Positions 27,197-36,558 of a DNA stretch of 64,000 bases are shown piece by piece. Both the position numbers and the translations under genes were made by a program. A model generated the notes under the pieces. That model saw only the letters and a program-made list of their open reading frames with translations. It searched no databases and was not told the DNA's origin. Where the stretch lies: contig DLRK01000014.1 in assembly GCA_002501065.1 (NCBI GenBank), positions 5,573 to 69,572 on the forward strand, read 5' to 3'. Numbering within the stretch: position 1 is the stretch's first letter; every line of letters starts with the position of its first letter. This stretch comes from Akkermansiaceae bacterium UBA7890 (GTDB lineage Bacteria > Verrucomicrobiota > Verrucomicrobiia > Verrucomicrobiales > Akkermansiaceae).

Positions 27197-30100
27197 CTAC
27201 TTCATCTCGTGAATGAAGGTCATGAGATCGATGATCTCCTCCTTCTTCAGGGCGTTGAGCAACTTGGCCGGCATCAATGATTGTTCCTGCGTCCTGATCG
27301 CCTTCACCTGCCCGCGCGGAAGGCGCGTGACCTGACCCTGCACATCTGTGATGGAGACAAACTCATTGGTCTGCTCGGTCACGAAGCCGCTGAGGGTCCC
27401 GGCATTGGTGGTGATCACCTCGGTCGCCTTGAAACGATCCTGAACAACTTTGGAGGGATAGACGATCGCGTCCGCCAACTCCTGCCGGTTCAGGCGCTGA
27501 GTGGCACCCGCCAACGGTGGTCCGAAAAGACTGCCGGCCTGGCCCTTGAGTCCGCCGTGACACGCGAAGCAGGTGGCCTGCAGGTAAATCTTCCGTCCCC
27601 TGGCGGCATTGCCCCTGAACCCGCTCATGCCCGCAATCAGTTCGTGCAGGTTCGCGTCGGTCAACACTTCGGTCTGGGTGATCACCTTGCGCGCAATCCA
27701 GGGATGCCCGAACTTCCCGCGGAACCAGACCTGCCAGTACTCGAGAACCTCTTCCGGGAGATGAAGGGGAGCCTTCTCAATAAAGGACGACATCGCCTCC
27801 ATCACATTCGAGGTCGGGCCACTCACATCGACGGCAATCCCCCAGCTTCCAAGCTCCGCCCCTTTTTTCTCCCAGCCGTTGGGAGGACGGGAACGACTGA
27901 GCTTCCAGGTTGTGTCGGTCACCAGCGTCTGCGCTCCTTGCGCCGTAGTCCATTGCAGAATCACTGCCAGACCTGCCGGACCACTTTCGTTGCGTCCTTC
28001 GATCGCAATGAGATTGCGGCCCTCTCTCAACCCCTTGCCGACGTCAATCCGCTTCGGAGTTCCCCATTCCCGGCCCTCCCCGACTTTCCTGCCATTGAGA
28101 AACACCTCGAACTCGTTGTCGCAGGTGATCATCAACACGCCCCGGGAAGCGTCTCCGTTCACCTCGAAGGAGCGCGTAAACCAGGCCTGATCGTCCGCAA
28201 GCTGCTCCGCCGACGACCAGATCACCTGCATTGGAGTCCGAAAACTGGGACGCTGATGGGCGAGCAAGGTCTGAAGGGCGCGCTCCAGGGTGGCTCCGAT
28301 CTGCGGATGCATGCTCATCAATTCAAGCAAGCGGAAGGCCACCGCCTGATCGCCGGTCCAGTTGCCAATCGAGAGCGCCTTGACCCCGTCGCCGTATTCA
28401 CTGAGAGCCTTGCCATCGGCCACAATCCGGGCCGCACAACGCTCCACCGCGGTGGCTGATTCGATCTCCAGCAGTCCCTTCACGAAGAGATCCCCGCGTT
28501 CAGCAGGGAGCGGTTGGGCCGCCAGGGCAGCGAAGAGATTCTCCCGCCGCCCGGTTTCCTTCGTGGCATCGAGATCCCGGAGAAGTTGCTCCGCCACGAG
28601 AGGGCTCCTCACTTCATGCAACAACCCGATCAGGCGCCGCCGGTCAGCATCACTCCTGGCAGCCTGGAAGGCCTTGAGCAGAATCCTGTCGGCATCGGGG
28701 GCCCCGCGGATCGCCTTGTAGGCCACCTTCGCAAGATCGCTGTCAGCCCTTAATTGATCAGCGAGCACGATCAACGCGGCAGTGTGTCGGCCCGCCAACT
28801 GGTTGACCACCGTGTTCCAGAACCCGCCGAATTGCAGCCCCTTGCCATCGCGCTCAGCAAACCAGCCCTCCTGAGTTGAAAGCAGCCACCGGATCAGCCG
28901 CAGGCTCTCGGCATCAGTCCACCCCCTGGAGATCCTGGCCAGCGCACCAGCCATGTGGAACTGTGTGACGCCATCCTTTTCCTTTTCCAGCATGCCCAGG
29001 ATCGGAGCAAAACCCGCCGCCACATCGTACTCTCCACCGAGCCGCACATGCTCCCAGCGAATTCCGGGATCCTCCGAAGTCATCAGCTTGAGCAGGAACT
29101 CGTGAACTTTCGCGGTCAGTTCCCTGTTCTGCTGAATCTCAGCGCGGAACAGGCCAAGGATGCGAAGCAGGTCAAGGTGTTCCTCCCGCGTGGTATCGCC
29201 ATCGCCCGGTTCCACCCGATCGAGCAGGATCGCCACCAGGGCGTGAACAACCTCCGGCCCGGCTCGTTCCCGCCGAATGTTGGTGGCCACCAGGGCGCGC
29301 ATGATTCCTGCCGGTTCAGTGGTCACGTTCTCCTGGATCACCTTTGTCGGGTGGTGGGCCAGCGCCGTCATCGCAGCGTAGGCCACAAAGCGATCAAGGT
29401 GACCGAGGAGGGTGGATAGCCGCGGCACGGCCGAGGGGTTCTGCAGGCGCATCTGCGCTTCAAGGGCGCGCCGGAGAACGAAGGGATCCTCGTCCTCCAG
29501 CAACTGCAGGGCCAGTCCTGCCTCCTCCGTCTTTTGCCGGATTCCCAACAACCAGGCCGCCTGACCCCGGATCTCAGGCTCTCGATCCCCGGCCATTCTC
29601 CGCAGGAACCCGCCGGGCAGTTTCTCGAATTCCGGAGCCAGGATACGGACCGCCCGCAGGCGTTGATTCAGGGGCCGCTTCGAATCGAGCACGGCAGAAC
29701 GAACCCGCCCGGGCAGATCCTCATCCTGACCGAGCAGGCGCTCCTCCGCCATCCGGCCCCACTCCGCCATCGGCTGTGGCGACTCGAGCAATCGCGAGAG
29801 AAGCGGTCCATTTGAACGCTTCTCCTCAGGAATGATTCCGGGCACCACCGGCCTCTCCGACTTGTCATGAAAGATACGCCAGATCCCCTGGTTGTGATCG
29901 CTGACGACCAGGCTGCCATCAGGGGCCACATCGACATCAACCACGCCAAAATTGATCCTCTTTCCGTTTGCATCGACGGCTCCTTTCTTTGGTTGAGCCA
30001 CCGTGATGAGCTCTGCCTTCCAGGTCGCTTTCTCCCGCGCCAGGGAAAACATGAGCAGGCGCCCCGGGTTGGCATAGCCGCCCGTGGTGGCTGACTTCCA

Positions 30101-30985
30101 CTGGTAGTCGCAAGCGAGGAACGAATCGCGGAACACCTCTGGGAACTGATTGTGTTCGTAGAAGATCCCCCAGTCAGGTGAACCGCGGCCGACATCGAGC
30201 ACCCCGGGCAGGTTGTCGAGATAGTACTTGGGATAAGCTCCCACTCCCTGCCATCCCTGATCACCACCTGTCGCCCAGTGATGCAGTCTGACCGGACGGT
30301 AGAACGGAACGTCGACATGAAACTCCATGTCACTGTCGAAGCTGAAGAACTCACCCAGGTAGTTCATCCCCAGGCTGGGCGGGTTTCTTCCTCCGGAACC
30401 AATGCACTCCCACTTCTCGCCGGCCGGATCGAACCGGAAGACCGAAGCGGTTCGCTCAAAGAGAACCGGCGAACTCCTGACCGTGATGTGTTTGCGGTCC
30501 CCGGTCCCGCCGCCGTCACCGGATACGAGATAGATGTAGCCATCCAGGCCACGCAGGAGCGTGTGGGCGGCGTGATCACCACCCGTATTGAACGGTTCAC
30601 CCAGTCTCCCCTCGTGCTTCAGTTTCCCCCCTGCGAGATAGCCGCTGAAAAGCTGAACCCCGTCTCCGCCCACGGCGTAGACCTTGTCGCCATAGACCAC
30701 CAGTCCCTGGGGGCCACGTCCTCCGAGTCCTTCCGCGATAACCTCCGACTGATCATAAACCTGATCTCCATCGGTGTCAGCCAGGCGTCGCAGATTCTGC
30801 CCATCCCCGATCAACAACCGCCCCTGACCATCGAAGACCAGGTCGTAGGATCCCCCGGTGAGGCTGGACTCGGCCACTTTGTAGATGTGACATCCCCTGA
30901 AGAGGGAGAACTGGTCGTCGAGGAGGGTGGGAGCTCCCATGACGGGCAGCGCCATGAGAACAGAGAGAGAAGCGGAGAGTCTCAT
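27197..30985 (-). CDS. PVC-type haem-binding CxxCH protein with propeller, HEAT and beta-galactosidase-like domain
   Basis: Large secreted protein of 1262 aa. The ATG at 30985 is preferred to one at 31036 because it opens a signal peptide (MRLSASLSVLMALPVMGAP). Domains in order: a six-bladed NHL/PQQ-like beta-propeller (SYDLVFDGQGRLLIGDGQNL, acidic DTDGDQVYD loop, GLDGYIYLVSGDGGG, VDVAPDGSLVVSDHN), a HEAT-like helical region (~residues 400-850), a jelly-roll insert (AWFTRSFEVNGDASRG, FEVFLNGRKVGEG) resembling carbohydrate-binding domains of beta-galactosidases, and a C-terminal cytochrome c with CFACH (Cys1139) and GPPLAGATQRLNRQELADAI. It belongs to the same broad family as the partial gene at the left edge. 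The role is extracytoplasmic electron transfer or sugar oxidation; the substrate is unknown. Confidence 0.88.
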   Translation of the reverse strand: MRLSASLSVLMALPVMGAPTLLDDQFSLFRGCHIYKVAESSLTGGSYDLVFDGQGRLLIGDGQNLRRLADTDGDQVYDQSEVIAEGLGGRGPQGLVVYGDKVYAVGGDGVQLFSGYLAGGKLKHEGRLGEPFNTGGDHAAHTLLRGLDGYIYLVSGDGGGTGDRKHITVRSSPVLFERTASVFRFDPAGEKWECIGSGGRNPPSLGMNYLGEFFSFDSDMEFHVDVPFYRPVRLHHWATGGDQGWQGVGAYPKYYLDNLPGVLDVGRGSPDWGIFYEHNQFPEVFRDSFLACDYQWKSATTGGYANPGRLLMFSLAREKATWKAELITVAQPKKGAVDANGKRINFGVVDVDVAPDGSLVVSDHNQGIWRIFHDKSERPVVPGIIPEEKRSNGPLLSRLLESPQPMAEWGRMAEERLLGQDEDLPGRVRSAVLDSKRPLNQRLRAVRILAPEFEKLPGGFLRRMAGDREPEIRGQAAWLLGIRQKTEEAGLALQLLEDEDPFVLRRALEAQMRLQNPSAVPRLSTLLGHLDRFVAYAAMTALAHHPTKVIQENVTTEPAGIMRALVATNIRRERAGPEVVHALVAILLDRVEPGDGDTTREEHLDLLRILGLFRAEIQQNRELTAKVHEFLLKLMTSEDPGIRWEHVRLGGEYDVAAGFAPILGMLEKEKDGVTQFHMAGALARISRGWTDAESLRLIRWLLSTQEGWFAERDGKGLQFGGFWNTVVNQLAGRHTAALIVLADQLRADSDLAKVAYKAIRGAPDADRILLKAFQAARSDADRRRLIGLLHEVRSPLVAEQLLRDLDATKETGRRENLFAALAAQPLPAERGDLFVKGLLEIESATAVERCAARIVADGKALSEYGDGVKALSIGNWTGDQAVAFRLLELMSMHPQIGATLERALQTLLAHQRPSFRTPMQVIWSSAEQLADDQAWFTRSFEVNGDASRGVLMITCDNEFEVFLNGRKVGEGREWGTPKRIDVGKGLREGRNLIAIEGRNESGPAGLAVILQWTTAQGAQTLVTDTTWKLSRSRPPNGWEKKGAELGSWGIAVDVSGPTSNVMEAMSSFIEKAPLHLPEEVLEYWQVWFRGKFGHPWIARKVITQTEVLTDANLHELIAGMSGFRGNAARGRKIYLQATCFACHGGLKGQAGSLFGPPLAGATQRLNRQELADAIVYPSKVVQDRFKATEVITTNAGTLSGFVTEQTNEFVSITDVQGQVTRLPRGQVKAIRTQEQSLMPAKLLNALKKEEIIDLMTFIHEMK

Positions 30986-31136
30986 GGGACAAAACAAGCA
31001 GGCGGACCCCACGTTGGCCAGCCCGGGCTGGGTCACTCAGTCAGGCCGGTCATGAAAAGACCAGGACCGAGAAAATAACAAGGTGTGCGGGTCCTTGATT
31101 TCCGTTCCAGGTTTCGCGAGCCCGGAAGAGTGCGCC

Positions 31137-34100
31137 CTATTCCAGCTTTGGGCCGGCAATCCGTTCACCCCGCTGCTGGCGCCGCTGGTCTGCCGGATCG
31201 AAAGTTCCGTAGAACAAGGCGTTGGTGTCCATCCAGGTGATCAACCGCCTGTATTCCTTCTCACTCAGCTGAACGCGCTCGTGTCCCGCAGACAGCAGTT
31301 GCATCAGCCGGCTGGCCCGCGAACCGAATTGATTCGGATAGGTCACGGGCTCGTGATTTGCCTGAGGGGTTCCTTTCCACTCGGAATACGGCACCAGGGG
31401 TGCCAGCGCATTGTAGGATCGCGTGAACTGCCCCGCCGCGGCACTGGTCAGGTCGATTCCGCCGTCGGGTTTTCTGCCGCCATGACATTTGATGCAATGC
31501 TTGTCCAGGATCGGCTGCACCAGGATCGCGTAGTTGAGCGGTTTCGAGCCGTCCGGCCCGGGAGTGATTCGGGACGGTTTGCGGCGGCTGGCCAGTGTCA
31601 GTTTCGCCATCGGAGGCGCCGCATTGTGATGCGCGTGACAACCAACGCAACGCGCCTGTTCGCCGGGCTGCAGATACGTCAGGCTCCGCATCGTCTGGAT
31701 GGCCATCCCGCGCTCGTCGAGCGCCTGAAAGCTCAGCGGAATCCTCGCCGGCGCCCGGAAGTAGGCCGATCCGTCCGACTCGACCGGAACCGTCCCCAGC
31801 ACCTGCTTGCCCGGCGACGCATTCGCCAGCCCCACGCGGGGTGTGTTTGCGTGCGGCGTTGTCTTGGGAAGCACCTGCACGATGCGCAGATGTTTGACAA
31901 CGCCCTCGGTTTTCCTGATCCGTGGCCAGCTCGTGTAGACGTTCTGCATGAAGAAGGTGCCTTCATTTGGCTGATTCTTCGCCAGCAGCGATGCCAGCGC
32001 GGGTGGCCGTTGGCGGGGTCGCAACGGAGTCGGCCAGAGACTGCCGATGCTGACGTCGCGATAGATCAGTTCCTTGTTCCCAAAGCGGTCGACCAGATAG
32101 AGGCCGAACATGTTCGCTGCATTGGCCAACGGTTCGCCAATCAGCGGATCGAAGCTGTAGGCGGCCAGGAAGAAATCCTCCGACAGCGGATACGGCGTGC
32201 GATAGGAATGTCCCGGCCAGCGTTTTTCTTCGACAGGCACTTCCGGTGGCACTGGAACACCCGCTTTGGCGTGCCAGTGCCCGACCGGAAATTCGCTCTC
32301 GGGGAAGAGGGCGTCGGGAGTCAGCCGCGTGATCGGTTGCAGACCATCCCGGTTCTGCGTGACGTCCAGCAGGATGATGGAACCGGACGTCATCGCGTGG
32401 TGGGCGGCCGCGGTCGCCATCACGCGTTGCGAACCCGGGACCGCGCGGGCCTCCCAGACGCCGACTGGATTGAGGGTATTGTTCCCGTAAAATGACTCGA
32501 CCGCGCTGCCGTCCGGCCGCATGGCCCACAGCTGCTGATAGTGCACGGCATGGCGGTCCACATAATCCCAGCGCGTGTAGATGATGCGCCCGTCGTTCAG
32601 CACCGAGGGATCCCATTCGTGCGTTTCGTGAAACGAAATCACGCGGGGATCCGAGCCGTCCGCGTTGGCCGAAGCCAGCGTGTGGGTGGGACACGGACCC
32701 CGGCCGCAGCGGTGAAATCCGCCGCGTCGTGTCGAGATGAACATGATCTTCCCGTTCGGGAGATACCGCGCCGAGAAATCGTCGAAGGGTCCTTCGGTCA
32801 GTTGCCGCAGGTTCGAACCGTCGGCCGACATTTCGAACAGGTGATAATGCTGGTTCGTCCGGGCGGTCGGCTTGACGTCGTCCGGATCCGTCTCGCAGAA
32901 GGCGACCAGCACGCGCTTTCCGTCCCAGGAAACTTCCGGATGCAGGAAACTGCCCGACGGCAGCGAATCGATCCGGCGGGTCTGCATGGATCGTCCCGGG
33001 GCATCGAGGACAAACACTCCCCCGCCCGCGCGGGCATGCTGCCCGGCATACTGCGTCAGCTGATGGCTGAATCCGCTGGGAACCCGTTTAACGAACAGCA
33101 GCGGCCCCACCTTCGCCAATGGATTCGCCAACGCAATCTGACGCCGGAGGGTGTGAACCTCGCGCCACAACACCTCCCACTCCAATTCGCTCCCTCCATC
33201 GGCTCGGGACATCGACAGATGACGCTGGCGCGCCGCCGCCCACCGGGCTGCGGGTTTCTCCAATGATACGCCCGCCGATACGAGATGCGCGATAAGCCGA
33301 TCACCGCGCTGGAAGACCGTCTCGATCGCCTCTTGCCAGCTGCGGGATTCCTGAACGGTGCCGATCCCGTCCTGCATCCGCCAGTCCCACTCGACCAGTT
33401 CCTGCTCGATCGCCTGTCGCAGGTCGGGCAGGACCGGAAGGGGAAAGCTCCCGGCTGCCTGCGGGAGCACCATGGGAATGGGTAAGACCTGATCGCCCAG
33501 GGCATAGCGCAAATTGCTCCAGCGAACGCCCGTTTCTTCATCTCCGCCCCGCGTCACCACAACGATTTCACTCGTCGCGCCGGCACCAACCGGTTCGGTT
33601 GCCAGCACCACACGTTGGCCGTGGCGAACCGAACGAGTCACATGTTCCGGGCCCAGCGACAATTCCACCTCGGCCTGCCCGTCCCCGACGACGTGGACAT
33701 CCGCCATGATGCGTGCGGGCTTCACCACGTTCCTGACCTGGATCGTCCAACGGACCTGCTCGCCCTTCCCGACACCGACGGTCACCATCCTCGCCGTTTC
33801 CATGACGGCCACCTGCGGCCCGCTCTTGCGGCCGATCAGGGCAAAGCCACCGGCCGGGGCGGTTCGTGCCGGGGCCGCTTCGCCGTTGAAGGTGACCGCC
33901 TGCCTGCCGAAAAACGGAATCCGGGGATCCTGGACCAGGCCAGCCTCGATCCAGTTGGCCATGTCGCAGCCGAAGCCGTCGCCGGCATCGTCGGCGGTCA
34001 GACGCAACTGCCGCGCTCCAACCAGTGACAGGTCCACTCGCCGGATGGGATCGCTGTCGGACATCGGGCCTGTCTGGAACCTGGGCTTCCCGTCGACAAA

Positions 34101-34523
34101 GACGCGGAAGATAACGCTGCCCTTCTTTCCTCCCTGCCACTGCACGCCCACGCCCGAACGAAAGCGGCTGTATCGTCCGCTCAGATCGATTACGATCTCG
34201 CCGTTGGCATGATGTCCCATGCCCTTCGCATAGGTCTTCTCGCCGATCTGCAACGGAGTGCCCGTGCCACGGCTCCGAGCCGCCGCGGTGTCGAAGCCGA
34301 GCTCCCCCCACTGCTGGTGATGTCGTATTTGAAGGCCGGCGTTCCGGTCGCTGAGAAAGTCGACCTCCTGCGCAGCCCATCCCTGGATCGATGATGACCC
34401 AGCGAGCAGGAGAACGAGCGCAAGTCTCCGCCTGGTGCTGGTGATTTCCTTTTGCTGTCCGGGATGGAGGGCAGCCCGGGAGGCGGGGGCGGAAGGGGTT
34501 GAAGTGTCGTCCTGAACCCTCAT
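31137..34523 (-). CDS. NPCBM plus hydrazine-synthase-alpha-like dihaem protein
   Basis: Secreted protein of 1128 aa. A basic N-terminus and hydrophobic segment (RRLALVLLLAGSSSIQGWAAQ) give the export signal. Residues ~50-190 form an NPCBM-type carbohydrate-binding domain (YAKGMGHHANGEIVIDL, VFVDGKPRFQTG). The large central part is a propeller like the middle region of hydrazine synthase alpha (FLHPEVSWDGKRVLVAFC, DFSARYLPNGKIMFISTRRGG, CPTHTLASANADGSD, HEWDPSVLNDGRIIYTRWDYVDR). Two c-type haem sites are visible: CVGCH (Cys959) and CIKCH (Cys1010). HZS-alpha-like proteins are widespread in PVC bacteria that do not do anammox, so hydrazine synthesis is not implied; partner beta/gamma subunits are absent. 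It is upstream of the other haem protein on the same strand, probably in one operon. Confidence 0.85.
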   Translation of the reverse strand: MRVQDDTSTPSAPASRAALHPGQQKEITSTRRRLALVLLLAGSSSIQGWAAQEVDFLSDRNAGLQIRHHQQWGELGFDTAAARSRGTGTPLQIGEKTYAKGMGHHANGEIVIDLSGRYSRFRSGVGVQWQGGKKGSVIFRVFVDGKPRFQTGPMSDSDPIRRVDLSLVGARQLRLTADDAGDGFGCDMANWIEAGLVQDPRIPFFGRQAVTFNGEAAPARTAPAGGFALIGRKSGPQVAVMETARMVTVGVGKGEQVRWTIQVRNVVKPARIMADVHVVGDGQAEVELSLGPEHVTRSVRHGQRVVLATEPVGAGATSEIVVVTRGGDEETGVRWSNLRYALGDQVLPIPMVLPQAAGSFPLPVLPDLRQAIEQELVEWDWRMQDGIGTVQESRSWQEAIETVFQRGDRLIAHLVSAGVSLEKPAARWAAARQRHLSMSRADGGSELEWEVLWREVHTLRRQIALANPLAKVGPLLFVKRVPSGFSHQLTQYAGQHARAGGGVFVLDAPGRSMQTRRIDSLPSGSFLHPEVSWDGKRVLVAFCETDPDDVKPTARTNQHYHLFEMSADGSNLRQLTEGPFDDFSARYLPNGKIMFISTRRGGFHRCGRGPCPTHTLASANADGSDPRVISFHETHEWDPSVLNDGRIIYTRWDYVDRHAVHYQQLWAMRPDGSAVESFYGNNTLNPVGVWEARAVPGSQRVMATAAAHHAMTSGSIILLDVTQNRDGLQPITRLTPDALFPESEFPVGHWHAKAGVPVPPEVPVEEKRWPGHSYRTPYPLSEDFFLAAYSFDPLIGEPLANAANMFGLYLVDRFGNKELIYRDVSIGSLWPTPLRPRQRPPALASLLAKNQPNEGTFFMQNVYTSWPRIRKTEGVVKHLRIVQVLPKTTPHANTPRVGLANASPGKQVLGTVPVESDGSAYFRAPARIPLSFQALDERGMAIQTMRSLTYLQPGEQARCVGCHAHHNAAPPMAKLTLASRRKPSRITPGPDGSKPLNYAILVQPILDKHCIKCHGGRKPDGGIDLTSAAAGQFTRSYNALAPLVPYSEWKGTPQANHEPVTYPNQFGSRASRLMQLLSAGHERVQLSEKEYRRLITWMDTNALFYGTFDPADQRRQQRGERIAGPKLE

Positions 34524-34682
34524 TTGAATGGAGTCTGGCGGGGCGTGGCGGGCGGGGTCAAGGTGGAAGGAGGGATCATTGACGGGCGAGGAGATGGTAT
34601 TCGGGGGCTTCCTCCGAATCGGGATAGACGAAGGGGCCTTTTCGCAGTCGACCCCATCTCCTCTTCGCTTCAGGGTTCATGG

Positions 34683-35474
34683 ATGCAGGGAACGAATCGG
34701 CGACAGTTTCTCAAGGCCGGGGCAGCCTGTTCCGGGGTGATGGCTGCAGGAGTGGCAACCTCTCCTGGCGCCGGGGCTCAATCCGCCCCCGGCGGCTACG
34801 ACTACCGCAGGCCGTCCTTCCCCGGGGGAAGCCGCCTCCTCTTCATCGGGGACTCCATCACCGACATGAAGTGGGGCCGGAACGAGAAGGATCGCAACCA
34901 TTACCTCGGGCACAGCTACGTCTACCTCATCGCCGCCCGGCTCGGGGTGGACCTGCCGGAAGCGGGGCTGGAGTTCTTCAACCGCGGGATCAGTGGCAAC
35001 CGGATGCGAAACCTCAAGGACCGGTGGCAGAAGGATGTCATCGAGATGAAACCCGACCTCCTCAGCGTCCTCGTCGGGGTCAATGACCGGGTGGTGGACA
35101 AGGAGAAGACCTTTGACGCCAAGCAGTGGGAGGCGGACTACCGGGAAGTGCTGAAGCGCAGCCGGGAGTCCAATCCGGACCTGCGGATCGTGTTGATTGA
35201 CCCCTTCGTCCTGCAGTCGGGATGGCGGATGACCAAGGGGGGGCAATGGGAGATCAGCCGGGCCCAGATCGACCGGATGGGTGCCACCGTGACCCGCCTG
35301 GCAAAGGAATTCGGGGCGGTGCAGGTCAGGATGCAGGAGGTCTTTGATGCCGCAGCCAAGGCGGTGAATCCCGGGCAGTGGATCTGGGACGGGGTGCATC
35401 CCCTCCCGCAGGGACACGAGTTGATCGCCCGCCAGTGGCTGGAGGAGGTGAGCGGACGCTGGAAGGGAGGCTAG
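34683..35474 (+). CDS. Exported SGNH/GDSL hydrolase with Tat-like signal
   Basis: Esterase-fold hydrolase of 263 aa. The ATG at 34683 gives MQGTNRRQFLKAGAACSG, a Tat-type signal with an RRxFLK motif, so the protein is probably exported folded; upstream in-frame codons from 34524 would hide it. The SGNH blocks are present: GDSIT with the nucleophile Ser (block I), RGISGNRMRNL (block II, Gly-Asn), VLVGVNDR (block III, Asn), and WDGVHPLPQGHELIA (block V, Asp and His). Members in PVC bacteria often remove acetyl groups from polysaccharides. The gene is divergent from the HZS-alpha-like gene and convergent with the PqqB-like gene. Confidence 0.88.
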   Translation: MQGTNRRQFLKAGAACSGVMAAGVATSPGAGAQSAPGGYDYRRPSFPGGSRLLFIGDSITDMKWGRNEKDRNHYLGHSYVYLIAARLGVDLPEAGLEFFNRGISGNRMRNLKDRWQKDVIEMKPDLLSVLVGVNDRVVDKEKTFDAKQWEADYREVLKRSRESNPDLRIVLIDPFVLQSGWRMTKGGQWEISRAQIDRMGATVTRLAKEFGAVQVRMQEVFDAAAKAVNPGQWIWDGVHPLPQGHELIARQWLEEVSGRWKGG

Positions 35475-35476
35475 GG

Positions 35477-35494
35477 CCGGGGGCGTTGCCCCGG
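35477..35494. terminator. GC-rich hairpin between convergent genes
   Basis: CCGGGGGC, GTT, GCCCCGG forms a short GC-rich hairpin directly after the SGNH hydrolase stop and before the convergent PqqB-like stop. There is no T-run, so a terminator role is inferred from the position. Confidence 0.35.
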
Positions 35495-35503
35495 GGGGAT
35501 TGC

Positions 35504-36484
35504 TCAGAGTTCCACCCTCTCGCCTTGTTCCGCAACGTGGTGGCCGGCCTTTTCGATGGCCCTGGTCGCCTCGCTCTCCGGGTCGAGGGCGGGGTTGGTG
35601 TGGTTGAGATGGAGGAAGCGCACCTTGGAGCGCTCGGTGGCGTCGAGGCCGGCAAACCGTTCCATGCTCTCGGCAATGAACGGGTGGGGGATCCTGGACA
35701 TGTCACGGCCGGGGAGTTCCCCGTCCGCGAAAAAGGTGCCATCGAGGTAGGCGACCTCAACGGTCTGGAGGACCTCCTCGATGTCGGTTTCCCAGCGGGT
35801 CCACTTGTCGATGTCCGGGAGGTAGAGGATGGAACACGAGGGTCCGGTCACGCGGAAGCCCACCGTTTCGGAATACTCATCGCGGTGGGGAACGAGCAGG
35901 GGGGTGAGGCTGAGGCGCTCGTTGAGTTTGACGGTCTCCCCGGCGGCGAGATTCCGCAGGGTGATGTTGCCGAGTTCGACCAGCTGGTCCCAGGGTCCGT
36001 TGGTCTCAAGAAACTTTCTCATGCGGGGCATGGTATGGACGGGAACGCCCTGCGTGCCCATCACCTCGCGGCCGAGGTAAAGCAGTCCGGTGTAATGTCC
36101 GATGTGGGCGTGGGTGGGGAAGATGCCGTCGATGCCGGGGAAGGTTTCCGGGGGCGCGAGGCGGTTGAGTTCGCGCAGTTGGGCGGGAAAGTCCGGCGAG
36201 CAATCGAGGAACCAGCGCTCCCGGGTCCGGGGGTCGACAATAGCGACCGTCACCGCATGGCGGCGTTTTCCCGGGTCGGCCCACGCTCTGGCACAGCACT
36301 CCTTCCGGCATCCGGCCTGCGGGTAGCCGGCGTCCTGGGCGATTCCCAGGACGACGAGAAAGGGGGCATCCCCGGGAGTAGCTTCTTCTTCATTCACCGC
36401 CCCGGAACGAAACATCGGAAGGAGGGCTGCTGCCAAGAAGAGAATCGAAACAAGGACAGGGAGATGCAGTCGTGTCCGGCACAT
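35504..36484 (-). CDS. Exported PqqB-like metallo-beta-lactamase-fold protein
   Basis: Protein of 326 aa with an N-terminal hydrophobic signal or anchor (LPVLVSILFLAAALLPMF). The body resembles PqqB: VLGIAQDAGYPQAGC near the start, CCARAW, FLDCSPDFPAQL, and the metal motif THAHIGHYTGLLYLG, which is the HxHxGH block, then VPHRDEYSETVGFRV, YLPDIDKW and HLNHTNP. PqqB is a cytosolic hydroxylase in PQQ biosynthesis, but this one carries an export signal and no other pqq gene is in the window. It may belong to the PqqB-like hydrolases of unknown substrate common in Bacteroidota and PVC bacteria. The Cys pair in the GCRKECC region could bind a metal or form disulfides. Confidence 0.75.
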   Translation of the reverse strand: MCRTRLHLPVLVSILFLAAALLPMFRSGAVNEEEATPGDAPFLVVLGIAQDAGYPQAGCRKECCARAWADPGKRRHAVTVAIVDPRTRERWFLDCSPDFPAQLRELNRLAPPETFPGIDGIFPTHAHIGHYTGLLYLGREVMGTQGVPVHTMPRMRKFLETNGPWDQLVELGNITLRNLAAGETVKLNERLSLTPLLVPHRDEYSETVGFRVTGPSCSILYLPDIDKWTRWETDIEEVLQTVEVAYLDGTFFADGELPGRDMSRIPHPFIAESMERFAGLDATERSKVRFLHLNHTNPALDPESEATRAIEKAGHHVAEQGERVEL

Positions 36485-36558
36485 GTCCCGAGCCTATCGG
36501 GGGCTGGTGGTTCGGAAAGGGAGAAGAGTCGGGGGGGAAGGGGGTTTCCCCACGCTGA

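Noticed and set aside
31137..34523. Hydrazine synthase, and so anammox metabolism
   Set aside because: Only an alpha-like middle region is present, fused to NPCBM; beta and gamma subunits and hydrazine dehydrogenase are absent, and such homologues are common in non-anammox PVC bacteria.
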